Below are positions 1 to 7,888 of a DNA stretch of 64,000 nt, piece by piece. Both the position numbers and the translations under genes were made by a program. How positions within the stretch are numbered: position 1 is the first letter of the stretch; every line of letters starts with the position of its first letter. The notes below the pieces were generated by a model. That model was not told the DNA's origin, ran no database searches, and worked only from the letters and a program-made list of their open reading frames with translations. The DNA comes from Streptomyces sp. NBC_00285 (GTDB lineage: Bacteria > Actinomycetota > Actinomycetes > Streptomycetales > Streptomycetaceae): positions 1,612,001 to 1,676,000 of the forward strand of contig NZ_CP108055.1 of assembly GCF_036174265.1 (NCBI RefSeq), in the 5' to 3' direction.

Positions 1-2607
1 GGGGTGGCTGAAGCGGCCGGCCCGGCGTTGGATGCGGTGCCGGAGGGTGCGGTGCCGTACCGGCGGATGTGCGGCTCGCGCGTCCACGCGGGCGTAAAAG
101 ACGTGTTTCGCGCCCTCGATCAGCACCAGGTAGAGCACGGCCATCAGGGCCAGGGTGAGGAGGAGTCCGAGCGGCAGGGGCCGGAAACCGAGCGGTTCCG
201 CGAGCGGGGACATCGGCAGCGCGACGGCGACAGCGACGACACCGATGGCGCTGACCAGCAGGGGGCGGCTGGGCCGGCTGCGGTAGAACGGCACCCGGCG
301 GGTGCGGATGGCGAAGACGACCAGCGCCTGCGTGGCGAGGGACTCCACGAACCAGCCGGAGCGGAACAGATCGGCGCCGGTGTGGAAGATCTGGATCATG
401 ATCGCGAAGGTGAGGAAGTCGAAGAGGGAGCTGACGGGCCCGAAGAAGAGCATGAAGCGACGGATGAAGGCGATGTCCCAGTGCGAGGGCGCGCGCAGTT
501 GCTCCGGGTCGACGTGGTCGGTGGGGATGGTCAACTGCCCCGCGTCGTAAAGAAGGTTGTTGAGCAGGATCTGCGAGGGCAGCATCGGCAGGAACGGCAG
601 CACCAGGGAGGCTCCGGCCGCGCTGAACATGTTGCCGAAGTTGCTGGAGGTGCCCATCAGGACGTACTTGATGGTGTTGGCGAAGATCCGGCGGCCCTCG
701 GCGACCCCGTCGGCGAGTACGCCGAGGTCCTTCTCCAGGAGCAGGACGTCGGCCGCGTCCTTGGCCACGTCGGTCGCGGTGTCCACGGACAGCCCCACGT
801 CGGCGGCGTGCAGGGCCAGCGCGTCGTTCACGCCGTCGCCCAGGAACCCGATGTCCCGGCCACGGCGCCGCAGCGCCCGTACGACCCGTGCCTTGTCCTG
901 GGGCGAGACGCGGGCGAAGACGGTGGTGGTCTCGGCCGCCCTGGTCAGCTGGTCGTCGTCCAGCTCCTCGATGTCCCGGCCGGTCAGGGCCCGGCCGGGC
1001 GGCAGCCCGAGGTCGGCGCAGACCTTCTGGGCGACGAGCGCGTTGTCGCCCGTACAGATCTTGACGGTGATGCCGAGGTCGGCGAGGCGGCGCAGTGAGT
1101 CGGCGGCACCGGTCTTGGGCGGGTCGAGGAAGACGAGGAAGCCGGCCAGGCACAGCCGGTACTCGTCGGCAGCCGTGAGGGACGTCTGCCCGTCCGCGGC
1201 CCTGGTGGCCACGGCGACCACCCGGCTGCCCGCCGCGAAGTGCTCCTGGAGGACCGCCGCCGCCTTGTCCGGTACGTCACCACAGCGGGCCAGGACCGCC
1301 TCGGGCGCGCCCTTGGCGACGAGCAGGCGGCTGCCGTCCGGGCGCTCGACGAGCGTGGAGCCCAGCTGCCGGTCGTGGTCGAAGGGCAGCAGCGCGAGCC
1401 GGTGGTGACCGGCCGGGGGCGTGCCCGTGGCCTGCCACAGCGCGACGTCCAGCGCGTTGCCGCCCACCTGGTCGAGGTCGCCCTCGGTGGCCAGCAGACC
1501 CAGCTTCAGCACCGTGTCGGAGAGCGCGCCGGCCGGGTCGAGGGCCGCCTCGAAACGGATGCGGCCCTCGGTGAGCGTGCCGGTCTTGTCGGTGACCAGG
1601 ACGTCCATGTCGCCCAGGTCCTCGATGCACACCAGCCGCTTCACGAGGACCTTGCGCCGCGCCAGCTGTCGTGAGCCGGTGGCCAGGCCGGTGCTCACCA
1701 CGGCGGGCAGCAGTTGCGGGGTGATGCCCACCGCGATGGCCAGCGAGAAGAGCAGCGCGTCGAGCAGCGGCCGGTGGAGCAGGACGTTGATGACGAAGAT
1801 TCCCGTGGTGAGGGCGGCGGCGACCTTGAGGAGCAGCATGGAGAAGCGGCGCAGCCCCGCCTGGAAGTCGGTCTCCGGCTGCCGTTCGCCCAGCCCCAGC
1901 GCGATCCGCCCGAACTCGGCACGGCCCCCGGTGGCGACCACCACTCCGGTCGCGCTGCCCCCGTGCACCACCGTCCCCATCAGCGCGCAGGAGGTCAGCT
2001 CGGCCAGTGCCGCCCCCGCGGCGACCGGCTCCGGGCTCTTCTCGGCTGGGGCGGACTCCCCGGTGAGGACGCTCTCGTCGCAGGCGAACGCCGTGCACTC
2101 CAGCAGGCGCAGGTCAGCGGGCACCACCTGCCCCAGCGTCAGCCGTACGACATCGCCCGGCACCAGGTCGGTCACATCGACCTCGGCTGCCGCGCCGCCG
2201 CGGATCACGACGGCCGTGTGCCGCACCCGCGAGTGCAGGGCCTGTGCCGCCTTCTCCGCGCGGTACTCGTTGACGAAGCCCAGCGCCACGCTCAGCACCA
2301 GGATCCCCGCGATGATGATCGCGCCGGTCCGCTCGCCGAAGAAGTACGAGACCCCGGCCGTCACCGCCAGCAGGATCAGCAGGGCGCTGCGCAACTGCCG
2401 CCCGAGGACCGCCAGGACACGGACGTGGTGCGTGCGTACGGCGTTCGGCCCGACGGCCGCGAGCCGCTCGGCCGCCTCACCCCCCGCGCCCCCCGACAGG
2501 CCCTCGGGGCTGCTCGCGAGCGCGACCAGCACGGCCTTCGCGTCTTCCGCGGCGGCCTCCCCCACCCTCAGCTCCGCTGCCCGGGTCGTCACTGACTCCA
2601 GGTCCAT
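1..2607 (-). CDS. mgtA: Magnesium-transporting P-type ATPase (MgtA/MgtB type), C-terminus cut by window edge
   Basis: A P-IIIB ATPase that should import Mg2+ across the cytoplasmic membrane at the cost of ATP. Reading from ATG 2607 gives 869 codons with no stop before the window edge. The order is: N-terminal cytoplasmic segment, two membrane helices near residues 70-110, actuator loop with LTGES near 180, phosphorylation motif DKTGTLT with D340, hinge motif GDGVND at 590-595, then the C-terminal helices. The stretch SSNFGNMFS through LLNNLLYDAGQL is characteristic of MgtA rather than of calcium or sodium pumps. The frame still reads in the C-terminal tail at base 1, so little is missing. A GAGG seven bases before ATG 2607 serves as ribosome site and lies inside the preceding small ORF, so translation is probably coupled to it. 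Family assignment is firm; the exact ion is inferred from the family. Confidence 0.93.
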   Translation of the reverse strand, partial: MDLESVTTRAAELRVGEAAAEDAKAVLVALASSPEGLSGGAGGEAAERLAAVGPNAVRTHHVRVLAVLGRQLRSALLILLAVTAGVSYFFGERTGAIIIAGILVLSVALGFVNEYRAEKAAQALHSRVRHTAVVIRGGAAAEVDVTDLVPGDVVRLTLGQVVPADLRLLECTAFACDESVLTGESAPAEKSPEPVAAGAALAELTSCALMGTVVHGGSATGVVVATGGRAEFGRIALGLGERQPETDFQAGLRRFSMLLLKVAAALTTGIFVINVLLHRPLLDALLFSLAIAVGITPQLLPAVVSTGLATGSRQLARRKVLVKRLVCIEDLGDMDVLVTDKTGTLTEGRIRFEAALDPAGALSDTVLKLGLLATEGDLDQVGGNALDVALWQATGTPPAGHHRLALLPFDHDRQLGSTLVERPDGSRLLVAKGAPEAVLARCGDVPDKAAAVLQEHFAAGSRVVAVATRAADGQTSLTAADEYRLCLAGFLVFLDPPKTGAADSLRRLADLGITVKICTGDNALVAQKVCADLGLPPGRALTGRDIEELDDDQLTRAAETTTVFARVSPQDKARVVRALRRRGRDIGFLGDGVNDALALHAADVGLSVDTATDVAKDAADVLLLEKDLGVLADGVAEGRRIFANTIKYVLMGTSSNFGNMFSAAGASLVLPFLPMLPSQILLNNLLYDAGQLTIPTDHVDPEQLRAPSHWDIAFIRRFMLFFGPVSSLFDFLTFAIMIQIFHTGADLFRSGWFVESLATQALVVFAIRTRRVPFYRSRPSRPLLVSAIGVVAVAVALPMSPLAEPLGFRPLPLGLLLTLALMAVLYLVLIEGAKHVFYARVDARAAHPPVRHRTLRHRIQRRAGRFSHP

Positions 2608-2759
2608 TCGGCCGCCTCGGGCCGGTCAGCCCCATGGGCGCGGATCCAGTCGTGAGGGCGGAAACGGGCGTCGACCATCCGCCGGCGGTCGAGGCGGTTG
2701 AGGCCGTCGGGGGTGCCGAGCGCGTAGAGGGAACCCTCGGGAGGGGAGCGGAGTGGCAT
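2589..2759 (-). CDS. Small ORF (56 aa) overlapping the start of mgtA
   Basis: A 56-codon frame beginning at ATG 2759 with a good ribosome site (GAAGGG, six bases upstream) and ending TGA at 2591-2589, 17 bases inside mgtA. The product (MPLRSPPEGSLYAL to EWTWSQ) is basic and tryptophan-ended and I do not recognise it. Position, ribosome site and overlap suggest either a small partner protein or a translated leader that governs entry of ribosomes into mgtA. No membrane segment is visible. It could also be a chance frame. Confidence 0.4.
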   Translation of the reverse strand: MPLRSPPEGSLYALGTPDGLNRLDRRRMVDARFRPHDWIRAHGADRPEAAEWTWSQ

Positions 2760-2784
2760 GACGAACCCTTCGTGAAGGGGCTGC

Positions 2785-3510
2785 TCAGGAACCTTGGGAG
2801 CTGAGGCCGGGGAGGAATTCAGTTTCGTCGATGAAGGCGCGGGCGACATCCGACAGGCGGCGGTTGTGGGAGCGGGCGTAGGACCGCAGGGCGGTGAAGG
2901 CCTGTTCCATGTCCGTGTGGCGGCGTTCGGCGAGTTTTCCCTTGGCCTGTTCGATCAGGACGCGGCTGCTGAGGGCTGTCTGCAACTGCTCGTTGAGGAG
3001 CGTGCTGCGCTCGCTGGTGCGCTGTTGCAGCAGGCTGATGGTGGCGACGTCGGCGAGGGCCTGGGCGAAGGGGGTGGCTACGGGACTGATGGGCGCCGGG
3101 GTGGTGTGGAAAAGGTTGAGGGCACCGACGACCTCGTCGCGCAGGCGCATGGGCAGCGCCTGGACGGCGGTGAAGCCGCTGCGCCGGGCCTGGGCGGTGA
3201 ACAGGGGCCAGCGGGCGGCCTCGTCGCGCAGGTCGTGAACGGAGACCGCGATTCCGGTGTGGAAGCAGTCCAGGCAGGGGCCTTCGTGGTTCTGGAGCTG
3301 GAAGAGTTCCAGAAGGCGCACCCGTTCGTCGGAGGCAGCCATGACACGCAGCACGCCGTCACGGTCGGCGAGCAGGACTCCCGCCGCACTCGCGTCGAGC
3401 AGATCGACACAGCGGTCGGTGAGCATGCGCAGGAAGTCCATGAGGTCGAAGTCGGCGACGAGACTGTCCGCCAGCTCGACGAACGTCCGGGCCATCAGCT
3501 GTTCCTTCAT
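2785..3510 (-). CDS. GAF-ANTAR domain regulator
   Basis: A cytoplasmic sensor with a GAF domain (about residues 20-160) followed by an ANTAR RNA-binding domain (about 170-230, with SRVLIEQAKGKLAERR and ARSHNRRLSDVARAFI). ANTAR domains bind paired hexaloop hairpins in nascent RNA and act as antiterminators; the GAF ligand is unknown. ATG 3510 has AGAGG seven bases upstream; an internal ATG at 3495 also has AAGGA at seven bases, so the true start may be there. An upstream in-frame ATG at 3540 would overlap the stop of the next GAF-ANTAR gene as ATGA, which would couple the two. The mgtA unit follows downstream on the same strand. Confidence 0.85.
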   Translation of the reverse strand: MKEQLMARTFVELADSLVADFDLMDFLRMLTDRCVDLLDASAAGVLLADRDGVLRVMAASDERVRLLELFQLQNHEGPCLDCFHTGIAVSVHDLRDEAARWPLFTAQARRSGFTAVQALPMRLRDEVVGALNLFHTTPAPISPVATPFAQALADVATISLLQQRTSERSTLLNEQLQTALSSRVLIEQAKGKLAERRHTDMEQAFTALRSYARSHNRRLSDVARAFIDETEFLPGLSSQGS

Positions 3511-3539
3511 CTGCACACCTCTGTGTGTGGGGTGGAGCA

Positions 3540-4397
3540 TCAGGACTCGTCGTCGGGAGGTCGCGCATCCGGCGGTTTCATGTCGGACGGAGTCGTGCCC
3601 GGGGGGAGGCGGAGCCGATGGGCGACCACGTCGGCGGCGACCACCGAGATCCGTGTCCCCCGGGCGTACGCGTGGGCGCGCAGCCGGACGAAGGCTTCCT
3701 CGAAGCCGACGCCGAGCTGCACCATGAGGATGCCGGTGGCCTGGTCGATCTCGGCGCGGTAACCACCCAGGTCGTCGAAGGGCGCGGCGTCCGTCCGATC
3801 GGTGTCGGACGCGCCGGTGTCGGACGCCCCGGTGTCGGACGCGCCGGTGCCGGACGCGCCGGTGCCGGAAGGAACACCCGTCTCACTGATCCTGGCATCG
3901 AGCAGAAGCAGCGCGGCGGTGTCGGCGAAGGCCATCGCGTCGGCAACCGCGTCCGCGTCCAGCTCGACCGAACTACTGGAGTACAGATCGAGTACGCCGG
4001 GGCTGACGGTTCCGGTCCGCAGGGGGAAGGCGAAGACCGCTCTTGCCCCGGCTTCCAGAGCCGCGTCGGCGAACACCGTCCAATGTCGTTGGAGTTCACC
4101 GGCCAACAGATCGGGGCACAGGACCGCCGAGCCCAGGACGTAGGCGTCCACGCACGGCCCCTCTCCCAGTGTGAGCTGGAGTTCTTCCAGCTGCTGACTG
4201 ACGGAGTCGGTACCGCACAGTGGATGACTCGCCCGCCCCTGGGACATCGCGGACAGCCCGGCCCCGCCGACCGGCAGCGCCGCAACCGCCGCCGTACACA
4301 CGTCGAGGACGCCGACCCGGGCGCCGCGCAGGGCCGCCTGCTCGGCCACGAGAGCCTGGATCCGCGCCGACCGACTGCCGGGGATCACGGCGACCAC
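3540..4397 (-). CDS. GAF-ANTAR domain regulator with repeat-encoded linker
   Basis: Second GAF-ANTAR protein (285 aa from GTG 4397). GAF spans roughly residues 15-165, with GEGPCVDAYVLGS resembling the GEGPCLDC motif of its neighbour. A linker of repeated S-D-T-G-A units (about 177-200) is encoded by five tandem 15-bp DNA repeats. ANTAR follows at about 205-265 (YRAEIDQATGILMVQLG, then ARGTRISVVAADVVAHRL). The stop overlaps an ATG of the downstream GAF-ANTAR gene, so the two are probably one transcript. No convincing ribosome site precedes GTG 4397, and GTG 4388 is an alternative start. The linker length may vary between strains because of its repeat origin. Confidence 0.82.
   Translation of the reverse strand: MVAVIPGSRSARIQALVAEQAALRGARVGVLDVCTAAVAALPVGGAGLSAMSQGRASHPLCGTDSVSQQLEELQLTLGEGPCVDAYVLGSAVLCPDLLAGELQRHWTVFADAALEAGARAVFAFPLRTGTVSPGVLDLYSSSSVELDADAVADAMAFADTAALLLLDARISETGVPSGTGASGTGASDTGASDTGASDTDRTDAAPFDDLGGYRAEIDQATGILMVQLGVGFEEAFVRLRAHAYARGTRISVVAADVVAHRLRLPPGTTPSDMKPPDARPPDDES
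3801..3873. repeat. Tandem 15-bp repeat inside a GAF-ANTAR gene
   Basis: Five head-to-tail copies of a unit close to GGTGTCGGACGCGCC, starting at 3801, 3816, 3831, 3846 and 3861, the last one partial. The unit is a multiple of three, so gain or loss of copies would lengthen or shorten the protein linker without breaking the frame. Confidence 0.9.
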
Positions 4398-4891
4398 CCG
4401 GTCCAGGGGTGGTGATCAAGCTCCTCCGGCCTCGCCGCCGTTCGCACCCCCCAAGGGAAAACCAACGACAGGAACACGGCGCCGTCGGCCGCCCTGCTGA
4501 CGTCTCCGGCATCCTTCCGGCTCCAGGAGCGGAGAGCAGCCGGGATCGGCTGGCCGACCCGATCCGCCGAGGTGGCACCGACTGATGCCTGGTGCTCGGC
4601 GAGCAGCCGTTCCTGCAGCCGCCGGGCCACGTCCCGGTTCCGCGTGTGCGGGTGAACCAGGATCCCGGTGAAGGTGCAGGTAAAGGTGAAGGCGCGGTCG
4701 GCGCCGGTGAGCCGGTCGGCGGCGAGCGGGAGTGCTCCGTCGAATCCCGGCCACCAGGAGCCGTCGCAGCGTACGGGGATTCCGGACGCGTACCCCACCG
4801 GGTTCGATGCCTCAGCGGTCAGCATCGCGAACGCTGATCGCCAGGTGTCCTGCGCGTGGTGTGCAGCTGATGGTGGGGGCATCTGCGCCAT
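4385..4891 (-). pseudogene. GNAT acetyltransferase remnant
   Basis: The frame (168 codons from ATG 4891) carries a recognisable C-terminal half of a GNAT N-acetyltransferase: VGYASGIP strand, VHPHTRNRDVARRLQERLL matching the acetyl-CoA pyrophosphate-binding R/Q-x-x-G/A region, and KDAGDV to FLSLVFP near the end. The N-terminal strand-helix region expected before VGYASG is missing, the core strand before VHP reads as a low-complexity FTFTCTFTG, and the segment after LLAEHQ looks scrambled. I judge it a decayed gene. It overlaps the start of the GAF-ANTAR gene by 13 bases. A short divergent enzyme remains possible. Confidence 0.5.
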
Positions 4892-4915
4892 CGGACCGGC
4901 CCGGGGGCATGGCCG

Positions 4916-5341
4916 TCACAGCGCACCGCCCGGGAGAGCAGCCGACGCCGGGGCGAGCCGGCGCGCGGCCTGGCGCACGGGAGAAGGCCGCGGGAACGGT
5001 CGGCTCCCGGCGAAGGCATCCGGAAGAGCGAGGAAGAGGGAACCGGAGCCGGTGAGGGCGACGAGGCGCTCCATCGCCGGGCTGGGGTCGTGCAGTTGCA
5101 GGGATTCTCCGGCCGCAGTGGTGTGCGGCAAGGTGTGGAGGAAGGCGTTGAGGCCGCCGCGGTCGCAGAAGGTGACGGCGGTGACTTCGAGTTCGACGGC
5201 GCGGATGCCGTCGTGGAGGCAACGCTCCGGTGACGCGTGCACCAGAGGCGCCGAACTCGGGTCGATCTCGCCGGCGAGGGTGACCATCTCCCGGTTGTCC
5301 GCGTCGTGCCGGTGGACGTTCAGGACGGGTGGGACACTCAT
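4916..5341 (-). CDS. STAS-domain protein (anti-anti-sigma type) lacking the phospho-serine
   Basis: A 141-residue STAS protein from ATG 5341 (GAGG ten bases upstream). The fold is visible as VTLAGEIDPSSAPLV, then VELEVTAVTFCDRGGLNAFL, then AMERLVALTG. In SpoIIAA-type antagonists the loop is D-S-S/T-G-L, and phosphorylation of that serine by the anti-sigma kinase releases the partner. Here the loop is D60-R61-G62-G63-L64, so the canonical acceptor is absent. The protein would therefore be locked in one state or regulated otherwise. The C-terminal tail from about residue 110 is arginine-proline-rich and not part of the fold. No sigma factor or kinase gene is adjacent. Confidence 0.75.
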   Translation of the reverse strand: MSVPPVLNVHRHDADNREMVTLAGEIDPSSAPLVHASPERCLHDGIRAVELEVTAVTFCDRGGLNAFLHTLPHTTAAGESLQLHDPSPAMERLVALTGSGSLFLALPDAFAGSRPFPRPSPVRQAARRLAPASAALPGGAL

Positions 5342-5906
5342 GGGCAGGGTGCCTCGGTTCACGAGACCGTGCCGGGCTCCCGGTACGGTCGTACTGTCGA
5401 GCAGGCAGGTGAGTGACCGATCCAGCAGCCGATGTTCCGGGGCGCAGGACCCAGCCGGTTCCCTCGGGGATGCGCTGGGCGACCGGACGAACGATCCGCT
5501 CTCCGCAGGCATGTGGGCCAAGCAGTGGTGGCCCGCCGGGGTCTGGGACGTCCGCACACAGCATAGTCCTGAGGCCTGCCCCTCGGTTGGTCCGGGAGAG
5601 GGGCACCACGATGTTTACACGGCGGTGATCAGGGCGGCTCCGATGCCGTGGCGGGGGCGCTGAGCACAGGTGAAACCCGGTCAGCCGGGCAGTCGTCCCG
5701 TTGCACCGCCGCACCGCCGCACCGCCGCACCGCCGCACCGCCGCAGGAGCTTCACGCGCCCCTGTGCTCAGCGCATACCGCACAACTCGCGGCTGGGGCA
5801 CCCCGTATCGGCCTTCTCCCGGCCGGTTTGGTCCTGGCTGTCCGCCGCCACGCCGGTGGCCACGGTGTCGATGACCGTCGGGCTCCGGATCTATCAAAGG
5901 ACGTTG
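5342..5906. other. Non-coding interval between STAS gene and membrane protein gene
   Basis: No convincing gene on either strand. The interval holds the upstream region of the STAS gene, an array of tandem octamers near 5703-5742, and the ribosome site AAAGGA just before ATG 5907. Longer frames through it are GC-driven and have no family resemblance. Confidence 0.5.
5703..5742. repeat. Five tandem copies of GCACCGCC
   Basis: Perfect 8-bp units start at 5703, 5711, 5719, 5727 and 5735. Because the unit is not a multiple of three it is unlikely to lie in a translated region. It has no spacers, so it is not CRISPR. Confidence 0.95.
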
Positions 5907-6767
5907 ATGGAGAAGCGCAGAGAAGAAAGCGAAGAAGGGGCACGGGCGCCGAAGCGCAAGGTGCTCGACCTGACGGCTGTGCAGGTGGTGGCGAGCGCAC
6001 TCGCGACTGTGGTGGGCGCGGTGTTGGCCTCCCTGCTGGGGGTGACCGGGACGATCATCGGTGCCGCCGTGGTCAGTACCAGCGCGACCACCGGCGCAGC
6101 GGTCTTCTCGCATGCCTTCCGGCGGACGGGCGAGGGGATCCGCAGCCGGGTGCCGCTGGTGGGAGTGCCGAGGACGCCGGGCGAGGAGCGCACGGAACAC
6201 CGCGCGGACGCCCGGGCGGCGTTCGGGTTACCGGCCGACGCTCCCGTTGCCGACGCGCTACGGCCCTTCGCGCCCTCCGAGGGTGAGTCGGTCACCACTT
6301 ATCGGGGTGGCTCCCTCCGGAATCGAGGTGGTTCCTTCCGGAAGTCCATCGGCTGGAAGAAGTACGCCCTGGCGACGGGCCTGGTGTTCGCCCTGGCGAT
6401 GGTCACGGTGACCGTGGGGGAGCTTGTCATGGGCAAGCCGGTGGCGGCCGTGGTCAGGAACGAGCAGGGCAGGGGAACCTCATTGGGCGGTGGCTCGGCC
6501 GGCAGCCGTGGTCCCGCAGACAACGTGGCCCCCACCCCGGGTGCGTCCAGTGGCTCGGCGTCGCAGACGGGAGGTTCAGCCTCGCCGGACGCGAGCGCGG
6601 CGCCGGACACCAGTCCTGGTCCCGGCCTGAGTCACAGTCCCGGCTCCAGCCCCAGCGCTTCGGCGTCGTCCGTGCCGTCCCGCAGCGGTGCCGTGAGCAG
6701 TCCGACGTCACCGGTCAATGAGCGGGGTTCTCTGCCGCTCGGCAGTCCGCCGGATCCGGTTCATTGA
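5907..6767 (+). CDS. Membrane protein with two hydrophobic segments and a Ser/Pro-rich extracellular tail
   Basis: Unknown function, 286 residues from ATG 5907 (AAAGGA five bases upstream). A charged N-terminus (MEKRREESEEGARAPKRK) precedes a long small-residue hydrophobic stretch at about 20-75 rich in Ala, Val, Thr and Gly. A cytoplasmic segment of about 80 residues follows, then a second transmembrane helix (KKYALATGLVFALAMVTVTVGELV). After that comes a 125-residue low-complexity tail of Ser, Pro, Gly and Ala, probably outside the membrane. The architecture is common among uncharacterised Streptomyces cell-envelope proteins. Confidence 0.7.
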   Translation: MEKRREESEEGARAPKRKVLDLTAVQVVASALATVVGAVLASLLGVTGTIIGAAVVSTSATTGAAVFSHAFRRTGEGIRSRVPLVGVPRTPGEERTEHRADARAAFGLPADAPVADALRPFAPSEGESVTTYRGGSLRNRGGSFRKSIGWKKYALATGLVFALAMVTVTVGELVMGKPVAAVVRNEQGRGTSLGGGSAGSRGPADNVAPTPGASSGSASQTGGSASPDASAAPDTSPGPGLSHSPGSSPSASASSVPSRSGAVSSPTSPVNERGSLPLGSPPDPVH

Positions 6768-6912
6768 GTTCGTTCTTTACCGACCGGTTCCGTCGGAAGC
6801 CGCGGGCATGGGTCGCTGTCCGCGGCCTCTGGGGAGGGCGGTAAGGCTAGACTGTTCGAACAGGCCCTGGCCCCCGGCAGTGATGCGTTGTTCCGCTCCG
6901 GGGAGGCCCGCC

Positions 6913-7191
6913 GTGTTCGTTCTGCTTCTGATCCTGATCGTGGTCCTGTTCGGCCTCGGCTTTCTCAATCCCCTCTGGTGGGTGGCCGCGGCCGTGCTGC
7001 TCTTCGGCGCCACCCGCTACGGCCGCGATCGAGGGGGAGGCTGGATCCGTGGCGACGGTTCCGATCTCGAGGGCTACCGTGCCTACCAGGAGCGCCGGGA
7101 CCGTCAGGACCGCTGGGCCCGCCGCTACAGCCGTCAGAACCGGGCGCGCTGGAGGCGCGAGGACCGTCAGGACCATGAACGCCGCGAGTGA
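6913..7191 (+). CDS. Small membrane protein, hydrophobic N-terminus and Arg/Asp-rich tail
   Basis: A 92-residue product from GTG 6913, chosen because GGGGAGG lies six bases upstream. Residues 1-33 form one or two transmembrane helices (FVLLLILIVVLFGLGFL, then LWWVAAAVLLFG). The rest is soluble and highly charged, with repeated Arg-Gln-Asp and Arg-Arg-Glu blocks likely to face the cytoplasm. The form recalls other small stress-associated membrane proteins of actinomycetes, but I recognise no named family. Confidence 0.65.
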   Translation: MFVLLLILIVVLFGLGFLNPLWWVAAAVLLFGATRYGRDRGGGWIRGDGSDLEGYRAYQERRDRQDRWARRYSRQNRARWRREDRQDHERRE

Positions 7192-7303
7192 CCGGTGAAT
7201 CGGCCTGACGTTCAGAGGTACCGGGGCTGCTTCCGTCACATCGGACGCGTGCAGATCGTGGAGAGGTGGATGCCGCGCACGGCACAGCCATGCTTCCGAG
7301 GGA

Positions 7304-7738
7304 GTGGTGGGGGCTTCGGTGGAGGAGGGTCCGGCGGGTCAGGATGTCGTGGCCCTGCGCACTGAGATCGATCAGCTGCGGCGGGGGCCGGCCGCCCGTG
7401 CGGTGATCGACCAGGCGCGCGGCATGGTGATGGTCCTGGCTCCCTGCCACCGTGGGCCGGCCAGGAGCCTGCTGGTGGACATCTCGCGGCAGTGCAGGAC
7501 CGAACTTCCGGACGTGGCAGCGGCTCTGGTCGCCACCTGGGAGGGCGAGCCGCTCCCGCGGCGGATGTGTTCCAGCGAGCGGGCGACGACCTGCACGTGG
7601 AAGAGGACAGGCAGCCAGCACGAGCGTCACCGCACGACAGAGAGCACGGGGGCCAGCTCACCGGGCGGGTCCCCGCACCTCTGGCGGGTCAATCGGTCAT
7701 GGACTGCCACCAGTTCTCCTGTGCGAGATCGATGCTGA
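7304..7738 (+). pseudogene. ANTAR-domain protein, probably frameshifted near its end
   Basis: The frame from GTG 7304 (or GTG 7319) encodes an ANTAR domain: LRTEIDQLRRGPAARAVIDQARGMVMVLAPC, then LLVDISRQCRTELPDVAAALVATWEGEPLP. In short ANTAR proteins the domain is followed by an acidic end. Here the frame continues as an unrelated Cys/Thr/Trp-rich stretch, while the neighbouring frame resumes with AGDDLHVEEDRQ near 7580. This suggests a frameshift around 7560, by mutation or sequencing error. It would otherwise be a single-domain antiterminator like others in this region. No GAF domain is attached. Confidence 0.55.
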
Positions 7739-7880
7739 TCGGCGAGACCAACGTCCCGCCGATCAGCCCCGGCTTGTCCCGCGCGGCCAGAGCCGGGGAT
7801 TCCAGCATGTCGGCCATCTTGTCCAGATAGGTGACCAGCGTGTCGCGTTCCTCGCCAGGGGCTTCGCTACAGAGCGAACA
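7689..7880 (-). other. Short unrecognised open stretch downstream of the FAD oxidase
   Basis: A minus-strand frame ends at 7689 and reads GEERDTLVTYLDKMADMLES to ENWWQSMTD. It looks protein-like (helical, mixed charge) but has no good start or ribosome site and is only about 60 codons. It could be the tail of a decayed DinB-like or similar helical protein. I cannot name it. Confidence 0.2.
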
Positions 7881-7888
7881 GTCTCCGC

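Noticed and set aside
5703..5742. Possible CRISPR array
   Set aside because: The 8-bp units are head to tail with no spacers and no cas genes are nearby.
7235..7260. CGTCACA followed after 16 bases by CGTG, upstream of the ANTAR gene
   Set aside because: One mismatch in the -35 and one in the -10 relative to even the loose motif. It is also outside the cluster of good sites.
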